This document shows, one piece after another, positions 35,366-44,734 of a DNA stretch of 64,000 nucleotides. The stretch is taken from assembly GCF_000255655.1 (NCBI RefSeq), contig NZ_JH636435.1, positions 312,209 to 376,208 on the forward strand, read 5' to 3'. Below the pieces are notes generated by a model. It was given only the letters and a program-made list of their open reading frames with translations. It had not been told where the DNA came from and did not search any database. The stretch comes from Schlesneria paludicola DSM 18645. GTDB taxonomy: Bacteria > Planctomycetota > Planctomycetia > Planctomycetales > Planctomycetaceae. Position numbers and translations under genes: made by a program. The stretch's first letter is position 1. Each line of letters starts with the position of its first letter.

Positions 35366-36442
35366 ATGAGCTTCTTTCGACCTGAACTCGATCGTATTGC
35401 TGGCTATGTGCCGGGCGAGCAGCCTCGCGACACCGGCTGGACCAAGCTGAATACCAACGAGAATCCGTACCCGCCGTCGCCCCGGGTCGTGGACGCGATC
35501 ACCGCGGCCGCGAGTGGGGCGCTGAACAAGTACCCCGACCCTCTTGGGACAAGCTTTCGTCAGGCCGCCGCGACGCTGTTTGATTTGGATCCCGACTGGA
35601 TCTTACCAGGCAACGGCAGCGACGAAGTCCTGACGATTCTCACACGGTCTTTTGCGAATTCGACCGACCAAATCGCGTTTCCGTATCCGAGCTACATCCT
35701 ATATGAGACCCTGGCCGATCTGCAGGGGGCCCGCCACGAGCGGATTCTGCTCAATCCAGATTGGTCATTTGATTTCAATCAGGCAATTCCGGTCGTTGAA
35801 CGTTCAAAGCTCGTCTTTATTCCGAATCCAAATTCACCATCGGGTAATCGTTGGACCTGGGATGATCTGGTTTCACTGACACCCGCCAAGGGTGTGATGG
35901 TTCTTGATGAAGCTTATGGTGATTTCACTGATGTGCCGCATCGTGGAGAACTGCTCAACAGCACGATCGGGCGACAGATCGTCATCACCCGATCGTTCAG
36001 CAAGAGCTACAGCCTGGCTGGCATTCGTTTTGGCTTTGCCGTTGCACATCCGACGATCATCGCGGGTTTGCGAAAGATGAAGGACAGCTACAATTGCGAC
36101 GCGCTGTCACTTGCCGCGGCCACAGCCGCGATCCAGGATCAGGACTGGATGAAAGAGAACACGGCAAAGATCCGCGCGACGCGTGAACGATTGTCCGCGT
36201 CACTGCAAAAACTTGGTTTCTTGGTTGTGCCGAGTCAGGCGAATTTTGTCTGGGCGACGCATCCGACCGGCGAACACAAGTTTCAGTACGATGCGCTCCG
36301 CCTCCGAAAAATCCTGGTGCGATACATGTCGTTCCCAGATGTTCCGTGGGCACCAAACCAGCGCCTGGACGGTCTGCGAATCACCGTTGGAACCGATTCC
36401 GAAATCGACACGTTGTTGTCTGCATTGCAAGAGATTGTGTGA
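35366..36442 (+). CDS. hisC: histidinol-phosphate aminotransferase
   Basis: This PLP-dependent fold-I aminotransferase converts imidazole acetol phosphate plus glutamate to histidinol phosphate. The 358-aa product has LNTNENPYPPSP, GNGSDEVL, FIPNPNSPSG and VLDEAYGDF. The PLP lysine motif RSFSKSYSLAGIRFGFA is present (K213), and an RITVGT-like C-terminal phosphate-binding Arg (LRITVGTDSE). It is followed 77 bases later by hisB; the pair forms a partial histidine operon, and the other his genes are not in this window. A role on related substrates (e.g. tyrosine or phenylalanine) is possible for HisC-like enzymes, but the hisB neighbour supports histidine synthesis. Confidence 0.93.
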   Translation: MSFFRPELDRIAGYVPGEQPRDTGWTKLNTNENPYPPSPRVVDAITAAASGALNKYPDPLGTSFRQAAATLFDLDPDWILPGNGSDEVLTILTRSFANSTDQIAFPYPSYILYETLADLQGARHERILLNPDWSFDFNQAIPVVERSKLVFIPNPNSPSGNRWTWDDLVSLTPAKGVMVLDEAYGDFTDVPHRGELLNSTIGRQIVITRSFSKSYSLAGIRFGFAVAHPTIIAGLRKMKDSYNCDALSLAAATAAIQDQDWMKENTAKIRATRERLSASLQKLGFLVVPSQANFVWATHPTGEHKFQYDALRLRKILVRYMSFPDVPWAPNQRLDGLRITVGTDSEIDTLLSALQEIV

Positions 36443-36519
36443 TCCGCGCCCATCGCAGCGATGCGGTCCTGTGATCGACTTCTCGGTCAGGTCAAAAAGA
36501 GCGTTACAAGGAAATCAGC

Positions 36520-37107
36520 ATGTCGCGCGTGGCAAAGATTGATCGACGAACCGCCGAGACCGAAATTCAACTCGCATTGAATCTGGACGGAACTGGAGTC
36601 GCCAAAATTGACACGGGGGTCGGATTTCTCGATCACATGTTGACTCTGTTTGCGAAGCATGGCCTGTTCGATTTGGAAGTGACAGCAAAAGGTGACTTGC
36701 ACATTGATTCCCATCATACAACCGAAGACGTGGGAATCTGCCTGGGCAAGACGCTGGCTCAGGCGGTCGGTGACAAGAAGGGGCTGACTCGATATGGATC
36801 GATGACGCTTCCGATGGAAGAGACGCTTGTGACATCCGCACTCGATCTGAGCGGCCGAGTGAAGTTCATCTACAAGGTCGAGTTTCCGACGGAAAAGATC
36901 GGGCTATTCGACACCGAACTAGTGGAAGAATTCTGGCAGGCGGTCGCGGCCAATGCGCAGATGAACTTGCATCTGGTCCTGCACCACGGCACGAACAGCC
37001 ATCACATTGCCGAAGGATTGTTCAAGGCGACAGCCCGTGCGCTCCGACAGGCGACGACGATCGATCCGCGGCAGACAGGAATTCCCTCGTCAAAGGGCTC
37101 GCTGTAA
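36520..37107 (+). CDS. hisB: imidazoleglycerol-phosphate dehydratase
   Basis: This 195-aa monofunctional Mn-dependent dehydratase of histidine synthesis converts imidazole glycerol phosphate to imidazole acetol phosphate. It carries both His-rich metal-site repeats: [14 protein letters not shown] with [11 protein letters not shown], and [25 protein letters not shown] (substrate loop) and [13 protein letters not shown] are also present. There is no fused histidinol-phosphatase domain, and the length is typical. ATG 36520 is preceded by AAGGA about 9 bases upstream. It is downstream partner of hisC and ends just before a structured intergenic repeat. Confidence 0.96.
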   Translation: MSRVAKIDRRTAETEIQLALNLDGTGVAKIDTGVGFLDHMLTLFAKHGLFDLEVTAKGDLHIDSHHTTEDVGICLGKTLAQAVGDKKGLTRYGSMTLPMEETLVTSALDLSGRVKFIYKVEFPTEKIGLFDTELVEEFWQAVAANAQMNLHLVLHHGTNSHHIAEGLFKATARALRQATTIDPRQTGIPSSKGSL

Positions 37108-37173
37108 ACAACAGACGAAGTCGTTTGTCATTGATTGCATTCCCGCACGTCCCATTGCCTCCTCGACAGAAAA

Positions 37174-37235
37174 TTGAAAACGATCCTCGTTACCAAGCGG
37201 GAGCTTGAAAACGATCCTCGTTACCAAGCTCCCGC
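37174..37235. repeat. 25-nt direct repeat, second copy inside a hairpin
   Basis: TTGAAAACGATCCTCGTTAC continuing CAAGC occurs at 37174-37198 and again at 37205-37229. The second copy forms a hairpin with GCGGGAGCTTG (37197-37207) pairing CAAGCTCCCGC (37225-37235) and an inner AACGA/TCGTT stem. It lies between the convergent ends of hisB and the lipoprotein gene, where a bidirectional terminator would be expected. Confidence 0.8.
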
Positions 37236-37256
37236 AATGATTCCTGTCGAGAACTG

Positions 37257-38840
37257 CTACTTGCTTTGTGCGGCAGTCCAACGCTTTGAGCGGATGATGT
37301 TGCCGATCCGATAAGGATCGTCGGGTGATGTCCGCTCGACGGCTGAAACGGCCTCTGAAAATTGCCCCAGCTCCGCGTAGCTTTGTCCCAACAGAGCCCG
37401 AGCCGGAAAGAACCATTTCCCTTTGCGGTCATACTTCTTGATGTAGGAACTGAGGAGATCGATGGCGCCGGGGTAGTCCGCGAGTTCGTACTTGCAGAGG
37501 CACGTCCAGTAGAAGGCATCTTCCGAAGCCATTCGGTTCAGTCGCTCAAGATCCGGCGGATTCTTTTCGACTTCCAGATGCCGAATGCTCAAATACCTTT
37601 GTGTTGCTTCGGTGAATTTGCCCAGCAGGTGCTCGGACCGAAATCGTTGCAGTTTTCGTTCGGGCGCCTCGGTCGTGACCTTTCCCTCCTGGTCGACTTT
37701 GAATGGAATCGGCACCGTGAAGGGAAGAGAAAGCTTTTGAAATTCCTGTGAGGTGGATTCGTCCGGCTTACGCGAAGCCTCCGTCTGCCTGTGAGGGAAT
37801 TGCCATAGCTTCAAACTGTCGACGGGCCAGTTTCCCGCGGTTGCGATTCGACTGAGTTTTCCGCCATTTCCTTCGCGATCGATCAAAGGGCTATAGAGGA
37901 CACAGGCATCGGTTGTGGGCAGCGCCTCTTCCAAACGATTCATTCTCGCGCACCATGAGTTGGGGCTTGAGATGACATGCACTGTGGCGTCGCGTAGATC
38001 ATCGGCGGTCAGTCGGTACGGTTCGTTGACAGCCAATCGCTCGAGCAGCTCCGGTTGCGCTATTAATTGATTCAGCGGAACCAGTGGTGACGTCGGATTC
38101 TGATCGGCGATACCGACAGGTAGCCCCAGGTACAAATCAAACAGATAAACATTTTGCTCAATGACGACGCCCAATAGCCATTTGTTGGTTGTTTCTTTCG
38201 TGTCGGCCTTCTGCCTCAGGATCAAGGCGTCGAGACGCAACTGGGTGAGGATTTCGGCACAAATCCAGGCGCGGTCTTCGGCGGACCCACGTCCGAACTG
38301 CATCGAAACGAAGGGGTTCAGCGGAATCTCGATTTCGTCGTTTCGCCAAAGCGAGACATTGCGGCAGACGAAGTCCACAACGATACTGACTCGTCGTAAT
38401 TCATCCCGTCCGCGATCAGACAAGTAGCCTGCGATAACGTCAAAAAAGAGGGCGTCTCGCACATACAGGGCGTCGGCAAAATCGAATTTGGATTGTGAAA
38501 GTCGAGTCTGATCTGCGTCATCGATCCAACCCGTAGGGGCCTTGGGAGGGACGGGATCGTCGGTGCCTGGCTTTTCTTCGGCGACTTTGAATCGCCAGGA
38601 ATTCAACAAGCTGACCGGCTTTTCGGGATTGGAACTGATTCCGAAGTTCTCGGGGCGAAGTTGGTGGATCGCGCTCGTCAAAACCTCTTCCGATGTGGCA
38701 GCAGATGGTGTCGCCCCCACTTTCTTTTCGCCGGCCGCGGATTTTGTGGCCGTTGATGCACCCGGCGAGACCACTCGCCGGCCTTCGCAGCCGATGACCG
38801 AAATCAGCGTCAACAAGATCACTGAACGAAAGCAGTTCAT
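37257..38840 (-). CDS. putative lipoprotein with transglutaminase-like core and C-terminal TPR-like helices
   Basis: This 527-aa protein has a lipobox (LLTLISVIGC, lipidated Cys about 17) followed by a Ser/Ala-rich spacer. The middle (FFDVIAGYLSDRG ... GRGSAEDRAWICAEILTQL ... WLLGVVIEQNVYLFDLYLG) has the Cys-helix then strand-Asp layout of transglutaminase-like domains. The Cys is in WICAEI, but the His position is not obvious, so activity is uncertain. The last 120 residues carry TPR-like pairs (YELADYPGAIDLLSSYI; LLGQSYAELGQFSEAVSAV). ATG 38840 is chosen at the lipoprotein signal. It is convergent with hisB. The fold call is tentative. Confidence 0.6.
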   Translation of the reverse strand: MNCFRSVILLTLISVIGCEGRRVVSPGASTATKSAAGEKKVGATPSAATSEEVLTSAIHQLRPENFGISSNPEKPVSLLNSWRFKVAEEKPGTDDPVPPKAPTGWIDDADQTRLSQSKFDFADALYVRDALFFDVIAGYLSDRGRDELRRVSIVVDFVCRNVSLWRNDEIEIPLNPFVSMQFGRGSAEDRAWICAEILTQLRLDALILRQKADTKETTNKWLLGVVIEQNVYLFDLYLGLPVGIADQNPTSPLVPLNQLIAQPELLERLAVNEPYRLTADDLRDATVHVISSPNSWCARMNRLEEALPTTDACVLYSPLIDREGNGGKLSRIATAGNWPVDSLKLWQFPHRQTEASRKPDESTSQEFQKLSLPFTVPIPFKVDQEGKVTTEAPERKLQRFRSEHLLGKFTEATQRYLSIRHLEVEKNPPDLERLNRMASEDAFYWTCLCKYELADYPGAIDLLSSYIKKYDRKGKWFFPARALLGQSYAELGQFSEAVSAVERTSPDDPYRIGNIIRSKRWTAAQSK

Positions 38841-39073
38841 ATCGCGACTCAATTGAGGAGAAGAGCTTGCCACTCGGCCATTTACGACAGAACGCCCGAA
38901 AGTGTTGAGGTTTCGAGCGTCAACTCTGGAAAATGCAGGGTTCAAGAGCATGGAAATCGGCGAAAATCTTGCAGGGAGAAGTCCCCAGAGGGGCGTTCAA
39001 GCCGCTCTGGGCTGCTTTGGAACGACACCGTACACAATTCGGATGCTGATCGCAAAACAGGCTAACAAAAGAA

Positions 39074-39105
39074 AGTATGCCACGTTGTAAGCAACGTGGC
39101 ATACT
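39074..39105 (-). terminator. 14-bp perfect hairpin behind the small secreted gene
   Basis: AGTATGCCACGTTG and CAACGTGGCATACT flank a TAAG loop. On the minus strand the hairpin is followed by TTCTTTTGTT, in terminator order, about 110 bases after the stop of the minus-strand gene at 39216. No gene is seen in the rest of 38841-39215. Confidence 0.65.
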
Positions 39106-39215
39106 CGTTCGAATCGATTTTCGCGTTGTCATTGACAACCGCTTGTGACCAAGTCGACGTTCAGGATAGGACGCCCTAAATCTGACATGGGTTGGCACGG
39201 CGGTTGTGAACGACT

Positions 39216-39689
39216 TCAGTCACCGTAGTGAACGACGACATGGTTGCCAACTGTGCGGATAACGACATTGTACTTGCCGTAGTCGTAGCGGACGCGGTTG
39301 CCGTCGCGGGTCACCTTGATATCGCAAGGTTCGCACGGCGGAACACAGATCTGGACATTCACGCAGGTTTTGCAGCAGCGATCACGGTTACAGGGATCAG
39401 GAACCTGGACAACCGTGGGAACCGCGCAAGGAGCAATGTTTCGTGTGGAGCGGTACCGGACGTCTTGAAACAATTCCAGCGGCTGTGACGAAACGGGGAA
39501 AGCGGTCGTGCCCGAGAAGGCTGGATCCGGCACAGGGGAAATGGCTGATGGTAGCGGGATATCGCTTGCCTGCCCCAACAAAATGGGGGTCACCGCTGGC
39601 ACGGCTGTTCGCGCGATGCGACTTTCACCCGCGACGACAAAACTTGCCGTCAACAGGACTGCCAGACCACTGAAAAATGCACTCTTCAT
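39216..39689 (-). CDS. small secreted Cys-rich protein
   Basis: This 157-aa exported protein has signal peptide MKSAFFSGLAVLLTASFVVA. The middle holds a Cys cluster (VPDPCNRDRCCKTCVNVQI, then CVPPCEPCDI) that could bind metal or form disulfides. The end is a beta-hairpin-like RDGNRVRYDYGKYNVVIRTV. AAGGAG precedes ATG 39689, 9 bases away, deciding the start over an upstream ATG. I recognise no family beyond a planctomycete-type small secreted protein. It is transcribed away from a long palindrome at 40.0 kb. Confidence 0.7.
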   Translation of the reverse strand: MKSAFFSGLAVLLTASFVVAGESRIARTAVPAVTPILLGQASDIPLPSAISPVPDPAFSGTTAFPVSSQPLELFQDVRYRSTRNIAPCAVPTVVQVPDPCNRDRCCKTCVNVQICVPPCEPCDIKVTRDGNRVRYDYGKYNVVIRTVGNHVVVHYGD

Positions 39690-40021
39690 CACAGACTCCT
39701 TGTTCCAGACCAATTGCCTCATTGCGTTCGCTTTCTCTTCCGCAAACTTATCTCAAGTCCCCAACACGCGACGCCGGGATCCACGGAACGAGTGTTTGCC
39801 CCATCAGAATCCTGACGGGACTTAGGGAATAGGAATAATGGGTTGAGATTAACGATGCAAGAGGCCGACATCTCAAACTCACGAATCATTCACGAATTCG
39901 CAAACCTCGTGAATTCACCAGAATAACAACGCAAATCATTACTTCGCTCGCACTTACTGCCGAAGAGCACAAACGACGATATCGCCCATTCGCCCCATCC
40001 TCACATTGCGTTGTTGAAAAC

Positions 40022-40095
40022 ATCGCTGTTGTCTGCAGTTCGTTGATGGAATTCGGGAATCAAAATTCCATCAACGAACTGCAGACAACGGCGAT
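40022..40095. repeat. 32-bp near-perfect palindrome in a divergent intergenic region
   Basis: Perfect 26-bp arms (40028-40053, GTTGTCTGCAGTTCGTTGAT...; 40064-40089) surround a 10-nt loop. The pairing extends outward six more base pairs (ATCGCT/GGCGAT) with a single G-T wobble. It lies between the start regions of a minus-strand and a plus-strand gene, so it is not where a terminator is expected. The rest of the 638-base gap 39690-40327 shows no gene I can support. Confidence 0.85.
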
Positions 40096-40327
40096 TGAGC
40101 AAGTCCTGAATTGGGTTCGGATCGTCTAACGGAATGCCGGTCCATTGATTCAACCTCGGTGGACAGTTCCATGACGGATCACAGAATGAATGAGGCTAAT
40201 CATCGAATACATCAGCCGAGCGAGTTTCCTCGTGCAATTGCAGGGGCTCTCCATGAGAAGCATAATGCGCCAAGATGAATTGGCTGCGATCATTCCATGT
40301 GATTTGGACTCTCGGGAACGAGTGGAC

Positions 40328-41419
40328 ATGGCTTTCAACGAAGACACCAGCATGTGGCATTTCCGCAACGCCTCGTGGCAACCGTCCGGCTCCAATCAGA
40401 AAACTCGCAGCTGTGATTGGCAGTCACTCACCCGATGGGCATGCCTTGTCAGTGCAATTTTTGTGACGAAGCCCTCGTTGGTGGTTGCGCAAACGGACGC
40501 CAGCGATGGACCTCGTCCGGCATCGAAGGCCACCGGCAAGGCGAGAAAATACGTCAACAAGATACCGTACGACGTATTCTTCGACGATCCACTGAAAGTC
40601 GTCAGTACACAAGCAACTCCCGTTGTGCCTGCGGCCACAGCACCGGGCCCGACTGTCCCGTTGCCCACGAAGTCAAACGTTGCGAAACCGACGCGTGAGG
40701 GATCGAATCGTGGCGAAGCCGTGATGGATTGGTCAAAGCGAATCACCGCAGAAGATCTGCAAGCCGAAATCAAGACGATACGCAATGATCTCACGAAATC
40801 ATTGTCAAACGCAGGCCAATACAATCAGAATTTCAAAACGATCGCCGTGCATGGCGGCTGTATTGCGGCGTTGGCTGTGATCGTACAACAGCACGAAGAA
40901 GGGTTGGGTTGGAAGTCCAATGCTCAGTACGTTCGCGATTTTGGCGCTCAGATCAGCGATGCCGCGACCGGGTTGGGGCGCGATCGATTCGACCAAACCA
41001 AGTCGGCATTTCAGCGGCTGACGACTGTCCTTGACGGCTCGGTCCCGGCGGATGCAGGTGACGTGGTCGCGACGCGTCCGTTTCAAGAAGTTGCGTCGCG
41101 AAAGAGTCTGATGAAACGGATTGAGCGAGCCAAAGACTGGCTGAAACAGGATGTGAATAGCGAAATGAAGTTCAAATCGCTCTCAGACCCGATCCGGCAT
41201 GAAGCCGCAATCCTGGCGGCGTTTGCGACGGTGATTGCCACTCCCGGATATGAGTACACCGAGAACGAGGACTATCAAAATTACGCCAAAGCGTTGATTG
41301 AAGGGGCCACCGAGGCTTCGTCGGCGAGCGCGATGGAGTCGTACGAAGGTTTTCAACGCGCGATCGATAAAGTGAACAAATCCTGTACCGATTGCCATTC
41401 CGCGTATGGGAATGGATGA
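40328..41419 (+). CDS. cytochrome c'-like secreted haem protein
   Basis: This protein, about 363 aa, has an N-terminal hydrophobic signal-like segment (WACLVSAIFVTKPSLVVAQ). A Pro/Thr/Ala-rich spacer follows. A helical domain with HGGCIAALAVIVQQHEEGLG and FDQTKSAFQRLTTVL comes next. The extreme C-terminus holds one haem-binding CxxCH (SCTDCHSAYGNG). A four-helix bundle with a terminal CxxCH is the cytochrome c'/c556 layout. The start is uncertain: ATGs at 40190 and 40259 are in frame, but 40328 places the signal segment best. It is followed 95 bases later by an HtrA-like protease. Electron transfer or gas binding is a family inference. Confidence 0.65.
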   Translation: MAFNEDTSMWHFRNASWQPSGSNQKTRSCDWQSLTRWACLVSAIFVTKPSLVVAQTDASDGPRPASKATGKARKYVNKIPYDVFFDDPLKVVSTQATPVVPAATAPGPTVPLPTKSNVAKPTREGSNRGEAVMDWSKRITAEDLQAEIKTIRNDLTKSLSNAGQYNQNFKTIAVHGGCIAALAVIVQQHEEGLGWKSNAQYVRDFGAQISDAATGLGRDRFDQTKSAFQRLTTVLDGSVPADAGDVVATRPFQEVASRKSLMKRIERAKDWLKQDVNSEMKFKSLSDPIRHEAAILAAFATVIATPGYEYTENEDYQNYAKALIEGATEASSASAMESYEGFQRAIDKVNKSCTDCHSAYGNG

Positions 41420-41514
41420 TCTGTGCCAAGGGGGCGAAGCGCACGATGGCGCTGGCTGACGTCACAACCTGAGCTGCAAACCTGGAATGCCTGTTTTCCA
41501 TTTGAAAGATTGCT

Positions 41515-42480
41515 ATGAGATGCTGTGGAAGTCGGATGGTCCTCACACTCTTCGTTGCGACCTGCGTTTGGCCGGCGATACGGGCCGATGCAGATCTGAT
41601 TGAGCTGAAGACGGGGCATAAGCTGGAAGGGGACGTGCTGAAACAGCAGGCCGACATCCTGTATGTCGATATTGGGATTGACGTCGTGAAAGTCCCCTTG
41701 GGCCAGATCAAGACGCGTTCTGCCGCGAAGGATGCGGGCGGTGCACCGACTCAAGTGCAGAAGCATCAACTTTATCGCACCGCGCAGCTTCCTAGAAGAA
41801 GCATCAAAGACCTGACCGAGAAGTTTGGGGAAGGCGTGGTACTGGTGCAAACTCCAGGGGGACTCGGTTCCGGATTCATCGTCAACGAAAATGGATACTG
41901 TGTCACGAACTATCACGTGATTGAGAAGGAAACGCGGATCGCCACGACGATCTTCCATCGCGGAGACGATGGCGCGTTCCATCGACGTCGGATTGAGGAC
42001 GTAAGAATTGTAGCGCTCAATCCCTTTTTTGATCTCGCGCTTCTGCAAATCCCTGCTCAAAAGGATCTGGCGTTTAAGCCGGTCTTTCTTGCCGCTGAGG
42101 AAGATCTGCAGGAAGGTGAAGAAGTCTTTGCCATAGGTAATCCTTTGGGATTGGAACGGTCCGTGTCGCAAGGAATCATCGGCACGAAGAATCGGAATTT
42201 CCGTGGACAGGTCTACATCCAAACGACAGCCGAGATTAACCCAGGCAACAGTGGCGGCCCACTGTTTAATGCTCGAGGTGAAGTGATCGGTGTCACAAAC
42301 ATGAAGCTGTTGTTTGCCGAGGGTCTCGGATTCGCAATTCCATCTCCTTATGTGAAACTCTTTCTCGACAATCATGAAGCATTCGCATTCGATCAGAATA
42401 GCCCTAATACAGGCTTTCGCTATCTGGATCCACCGCGCCGGAAGTTGAAAGGCCCCCCACCCGAAGAGAAGCCACTCTGA
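41515..42480 (+). CDS. secreted HtrA-like serine protease without PDZ
   Basis: This 321-aa exported protein has signal peptide [20 protein letters not shown]...ADA. A small N-terminal beta domain follows ([18 protein letters not shown], resembling a planctomycete 'translocated' SH3-like strand set). Then comes a trypsin-like domain with His134 (TNYHVI), Asp173 (FFDLALL) and Ser246 ([11 protein letters not shown]). It ends shortly after [11 protein letters not shown] with a Pro-rich tail. No PDZ domain is present, unlike the protease at 5.8 kb. It probably acts in the periplasm on misfolded or specific substrates. The N-terminal domain may localise it. Confidence 0.88.
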   Translation: MRCCGSRMVLTLFVATCVWPAIRADADLIELKTGHKLEGDVLKQQADILYVDIGIDVVKVPLGQIKTRSAAKDAGGAPTQVQKHQLYRTAQLPRRSIKDLTEKFGEGVVLVQTPGGLGSGFIVNENGYCVTNYHVIEKETRIATTIFHRGDDGAFHRRRIEDVRIVALNPFFDLALLQIPAQKDLAFKPVFLAAEEDLQEGEEVFAIGNPLGLERSVSQGIIGTKNRNFRGQVYIQTTAEINPGNSGGPLFNARGEVIGVTNMKLLFAEGLGFAIPSPYVKLFLDNHEAFAFDQNSPNTGFRYLDPPRRKLKGPPPEEKPL

Positions 42481-42860
42481 ATCGAATTCGCATGGGGAAC
42501 CAGAGATGTTTGAAACGCGCGGTTGGAACAAAAGGTAAATCCAGAGTCTGGTTTCAAGATTGATGCACGGCCTTTTTCTGGATTGGCGACGTTTGTTCGT
42601 GGGACGTGTGTACGACTCTTCAATTCCCGAAACTCGACGATTCAAACGATCACTTGCCGTGCGAGTTTGCTCAATTTCGATCATTCCCCGTGAATTCTGA
42701 TCACAAAAATGGTTTTGAGCCGTTGTTGGAACTGTATGAAATTGAGAAGATGCGGCTTGTAACAGTCTCAGCGACGGAAGCAGAAACGAGACGTGCACCG
42801 GGTGGTGAAAACTGTGACTTCGCCTCCTTTAAAAGGTTTTGAAAGGGATTGGACTCATTC
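42481..42860. other. 380-base gap with no supported feature
   Basis: I see no ORF with family resemblance, no hairpin stem longer than about 7 bp and no clear promoter. The end carries AAAGGGA ahead of the next gene. Confidence 0.5.
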
Positions 42861-44567
42861 ATGAAGCGATCGAGACTTCGTTCTTTCGTGTTGTTCGTTT
42901 GCGCCATTCAACTATTTGCCGGCGCGCGAACCAACTGGGCCGATGATCATGCCGCTGCCGAGAAGTTGCTGCCAAAAGAGACGCTGGCATTCTTCTCGAT
43001 CGCTGACATTCCCGAATTGAACCAGAAATGGGCCAAGACTTCGGGGGGGCAGTTATTCCAAGAACCACAACTGAAACCATTTCTGGACGACTTGACCAAG
43101 AAGTGCAATGAAATTTCGAAGTCGATGGAAGACGAGATCGGCGTGACGATCAACGAATTGATTGCGTTGCCTCAGGGTGAGTTCACCGCGGCGGTGCTCG
43201 AAAAGCCAGAACGGCAACTCGCGCTCGTGCTGATGCTCGAATACGGCGACAACCAAGAGACTGTCGACAAGCTTCTCAAGAAGATGGAAGAAGCGCTCGA
43301 AAAATCAGAGGCCGAACATTCGGTCGAAGAGATCGAAGGAGTCAAAGTCCACGTCTACACCCTGAAAAACGACGACGATGATTTCCCGATTAAGAGCCTG
43401 GTCTACTTCCTCGACGAATCGTATCTGGTCTTCAGCAACGAACTGGAAGCAGTGAAAGCCGTGCTCGAACGCTGGGAAGGAAACAGCGACGATACGCTCG
43501 CCGAGAATGAGCAGTTCAAGTACATCCTGGGGCAATGTAAGCCCGAGAGCGGCGAACCTCAGGTCAAGGTTTTCATTAGTCCATACGGTTTGATTCAAAC
43601 CGGAATTGCGATGGCTCAGTCGTCCATTCAGCAAATTGGAATTGTCGCCGGCTTCCTGCCCATGCTGGGGATCGATGGCCTCAAGGGTTATGGTGGGACG
43701 ATGACATTTGACGAAGGCGAATACGAAGGAATCGGAAGCTTCTTTGTCTATGTCGACAGCCCCAAAGGCTTGATGGGAATCTTCAATTTCCCAGCCACAC
43801 AGTTGGCCCCCCCAAAATGGGTTCCGGCGACCGCGGGCTCGTACGCATTGATGAACTGGAACGTGCTTGGGGCTTACTCTTCGATTGAAACCCTGGTGGA
43901 CACATTCCAAGGGCGCGGAGCAACCGCACGGTTTTTGGATACTCTTGCCGATCAAGGGCCGATGATTCATCCCAAAAAAGACATCATTGATCATCTCGAC
44001 GGCAAGATTCACTTCCTGCAAGGCACACCAAAGCCGTCTGACGATGGTGCTCCGATCCCACAAATTCTGCTGGCGCTCGGTTTGAAAGACGCCGCGAAGA
44101 TGAAGAAGACGCTTTCGGCCGCTACGAAAGCCAGTGGCGCACCAATCGAAACACGCGAGTTCAACGGCGAAACCGTGTACGAAGTCGCTCAACCTGGTTC
44201 GGATCAAACGGTTTCGTTCGCAGTCACCGAAGGGCAGCTTGTGGTTACGAACGACACAGCGACGCTGGAAAGCATGATGCGTGGCCAATCGGGCCGGGCC
44301 GCCGCTCTTGTCGACTCGACGGAATACAAACGCCATGCGAAACTGTTCCCATCGAAGGTTTCGATGCTGTCGTTCCAGCGTGCTGATGTCCAACTAAAGC
44401 TGTACTATGACATGCTGAAGAATGCCGACCCCGAACAAATCGGCGGTCTCGACGCGTCAAAGTTGCCTCCGTTTGAGGTGATCGCGAAGTACTTGCTGCC
44501 GAATGCCAGCTACCTGGTGCCAGATAAGAAGGGTGCCAAATCGGTTTCATTTACCCTGAAGCCTTGA
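42861..44567 (+). CDS. large secreted protein of unknown function (DUF3352-like)
   Basis: This 568-aa exported protein has signal peptide MKRSRLRSFVLFVCAIQLFAGA. Two similar halves of alternating strand and helix follow: LLPKETLAFFSIADIPEL..., and PATAGSYALMNWNVLGAYSS.... Each resembles the repeated unit of DUF3352-type proteins that assess small acidic domains: VYFLDESYLVFSNELEAVKAVL versus FAVTEGQLVVTNDTATLESMM. The body is acidic and Lys-rich with no catalytic motif. ATG 42861 is chosen over a TTG 12 bases earlier. It is single, and ends before a strong terminator. Function unknown. Confidence 0.7.
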   Translation: MKRSRLRSFVLFVCAIQLFAGARTNWADDHAAAEKLLPKETLAFFSIADIPELNQKWAKTSGGQLFQEPQLKPFLDDLTKKCNEISKSMEDEIGVTINELIALPQGEFTAAVLEKPERQLALVLMLEYGDNQETVDKLLKKMEEALEKSEAEHSVEEIEGVKVHVYTLKNDDDDFPIKSLVYFLDESYLVFSNELEAVKAVLERWEGNSDDTLAENEQFKYILGQCKPESGEPQVKVFISPYGLIQTGIAMAQSSIQQIGIVAGFLPMLGIDGLKGYGGTMTFDEGEYEGIGSFFVYVDSPKGLMGIFNFPATQLAPPKWVPATAGSYALMNWNVLGAYSSIETLVDTFQGRGATARFLDTLADQGPMIHPKKDIIDHLDGKIHFLQGTPKPSDDGAPIPQILLALGLKDAAKMKKTLSAATKASGAPIETREFNGETVYEVAQPGSDQTVSFAVTEGQLVVTNDTATLESMMRGQSGRAAALVDSTEYKRHAKLFPSKVSMLSFQRADVQLKLYYDMLKNADPEQIGGLDASKLPPFEVIAKYLLPNASYLVPDKKGAKSVSFTLKP

Positions 44568-44617
44568 TCATGCTTCTCGTCACAAGCCGTGACGGATCAT
44601 GATTTAACGCTTGACTT

Positions 44618-44656
44618 CGAAAGCCCGGACAAAAATCCGGGCTTTCGCTTTTTTTC
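44618..44656 (+). terminator. intrinsic terminator
   Basis: A perfect 12-bp GC-rich stem (CGAAAGCCCGGA / TCCGGGCTTTCG) with a CAAAAA loop is followed directly by CTTTTTTTTCC, 51 bases after the stop of the large secreted protein. It is the clearest Rho-independent terminator in the window. Confidence 0.92.
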
Positions 44657-44734
44657 CTTGTCACGTTCCACAAGTTTGCCCTTATATTACTGGTTCGCAA
44701 CAAATCGGATGGGTCTGGCGGCGTCCTGGCGACT

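Noticed and set aside
39192-39208. TTGGCACGGCGGTTGTG, nearly a sigma-54 promoter
   Set aside because: The -12 GC is replaced by GT and no gene starts downstream on that strand. It lies just beyond the 3' end of a minus-strand gene, reading into it antisense.
41353-42798. 481-codon minus-strand frame opposite the HtrA-like protease
   Set aside because: No domain or ribosome site; the plus strand carries a full catalytic triad.
43305-44393. 362-codon minus-strand frame opposite the large secreted protein
   Set aside because: Antisense shadow; the plus-strand frame has a signal peptide, a ribosome site and a terminator.
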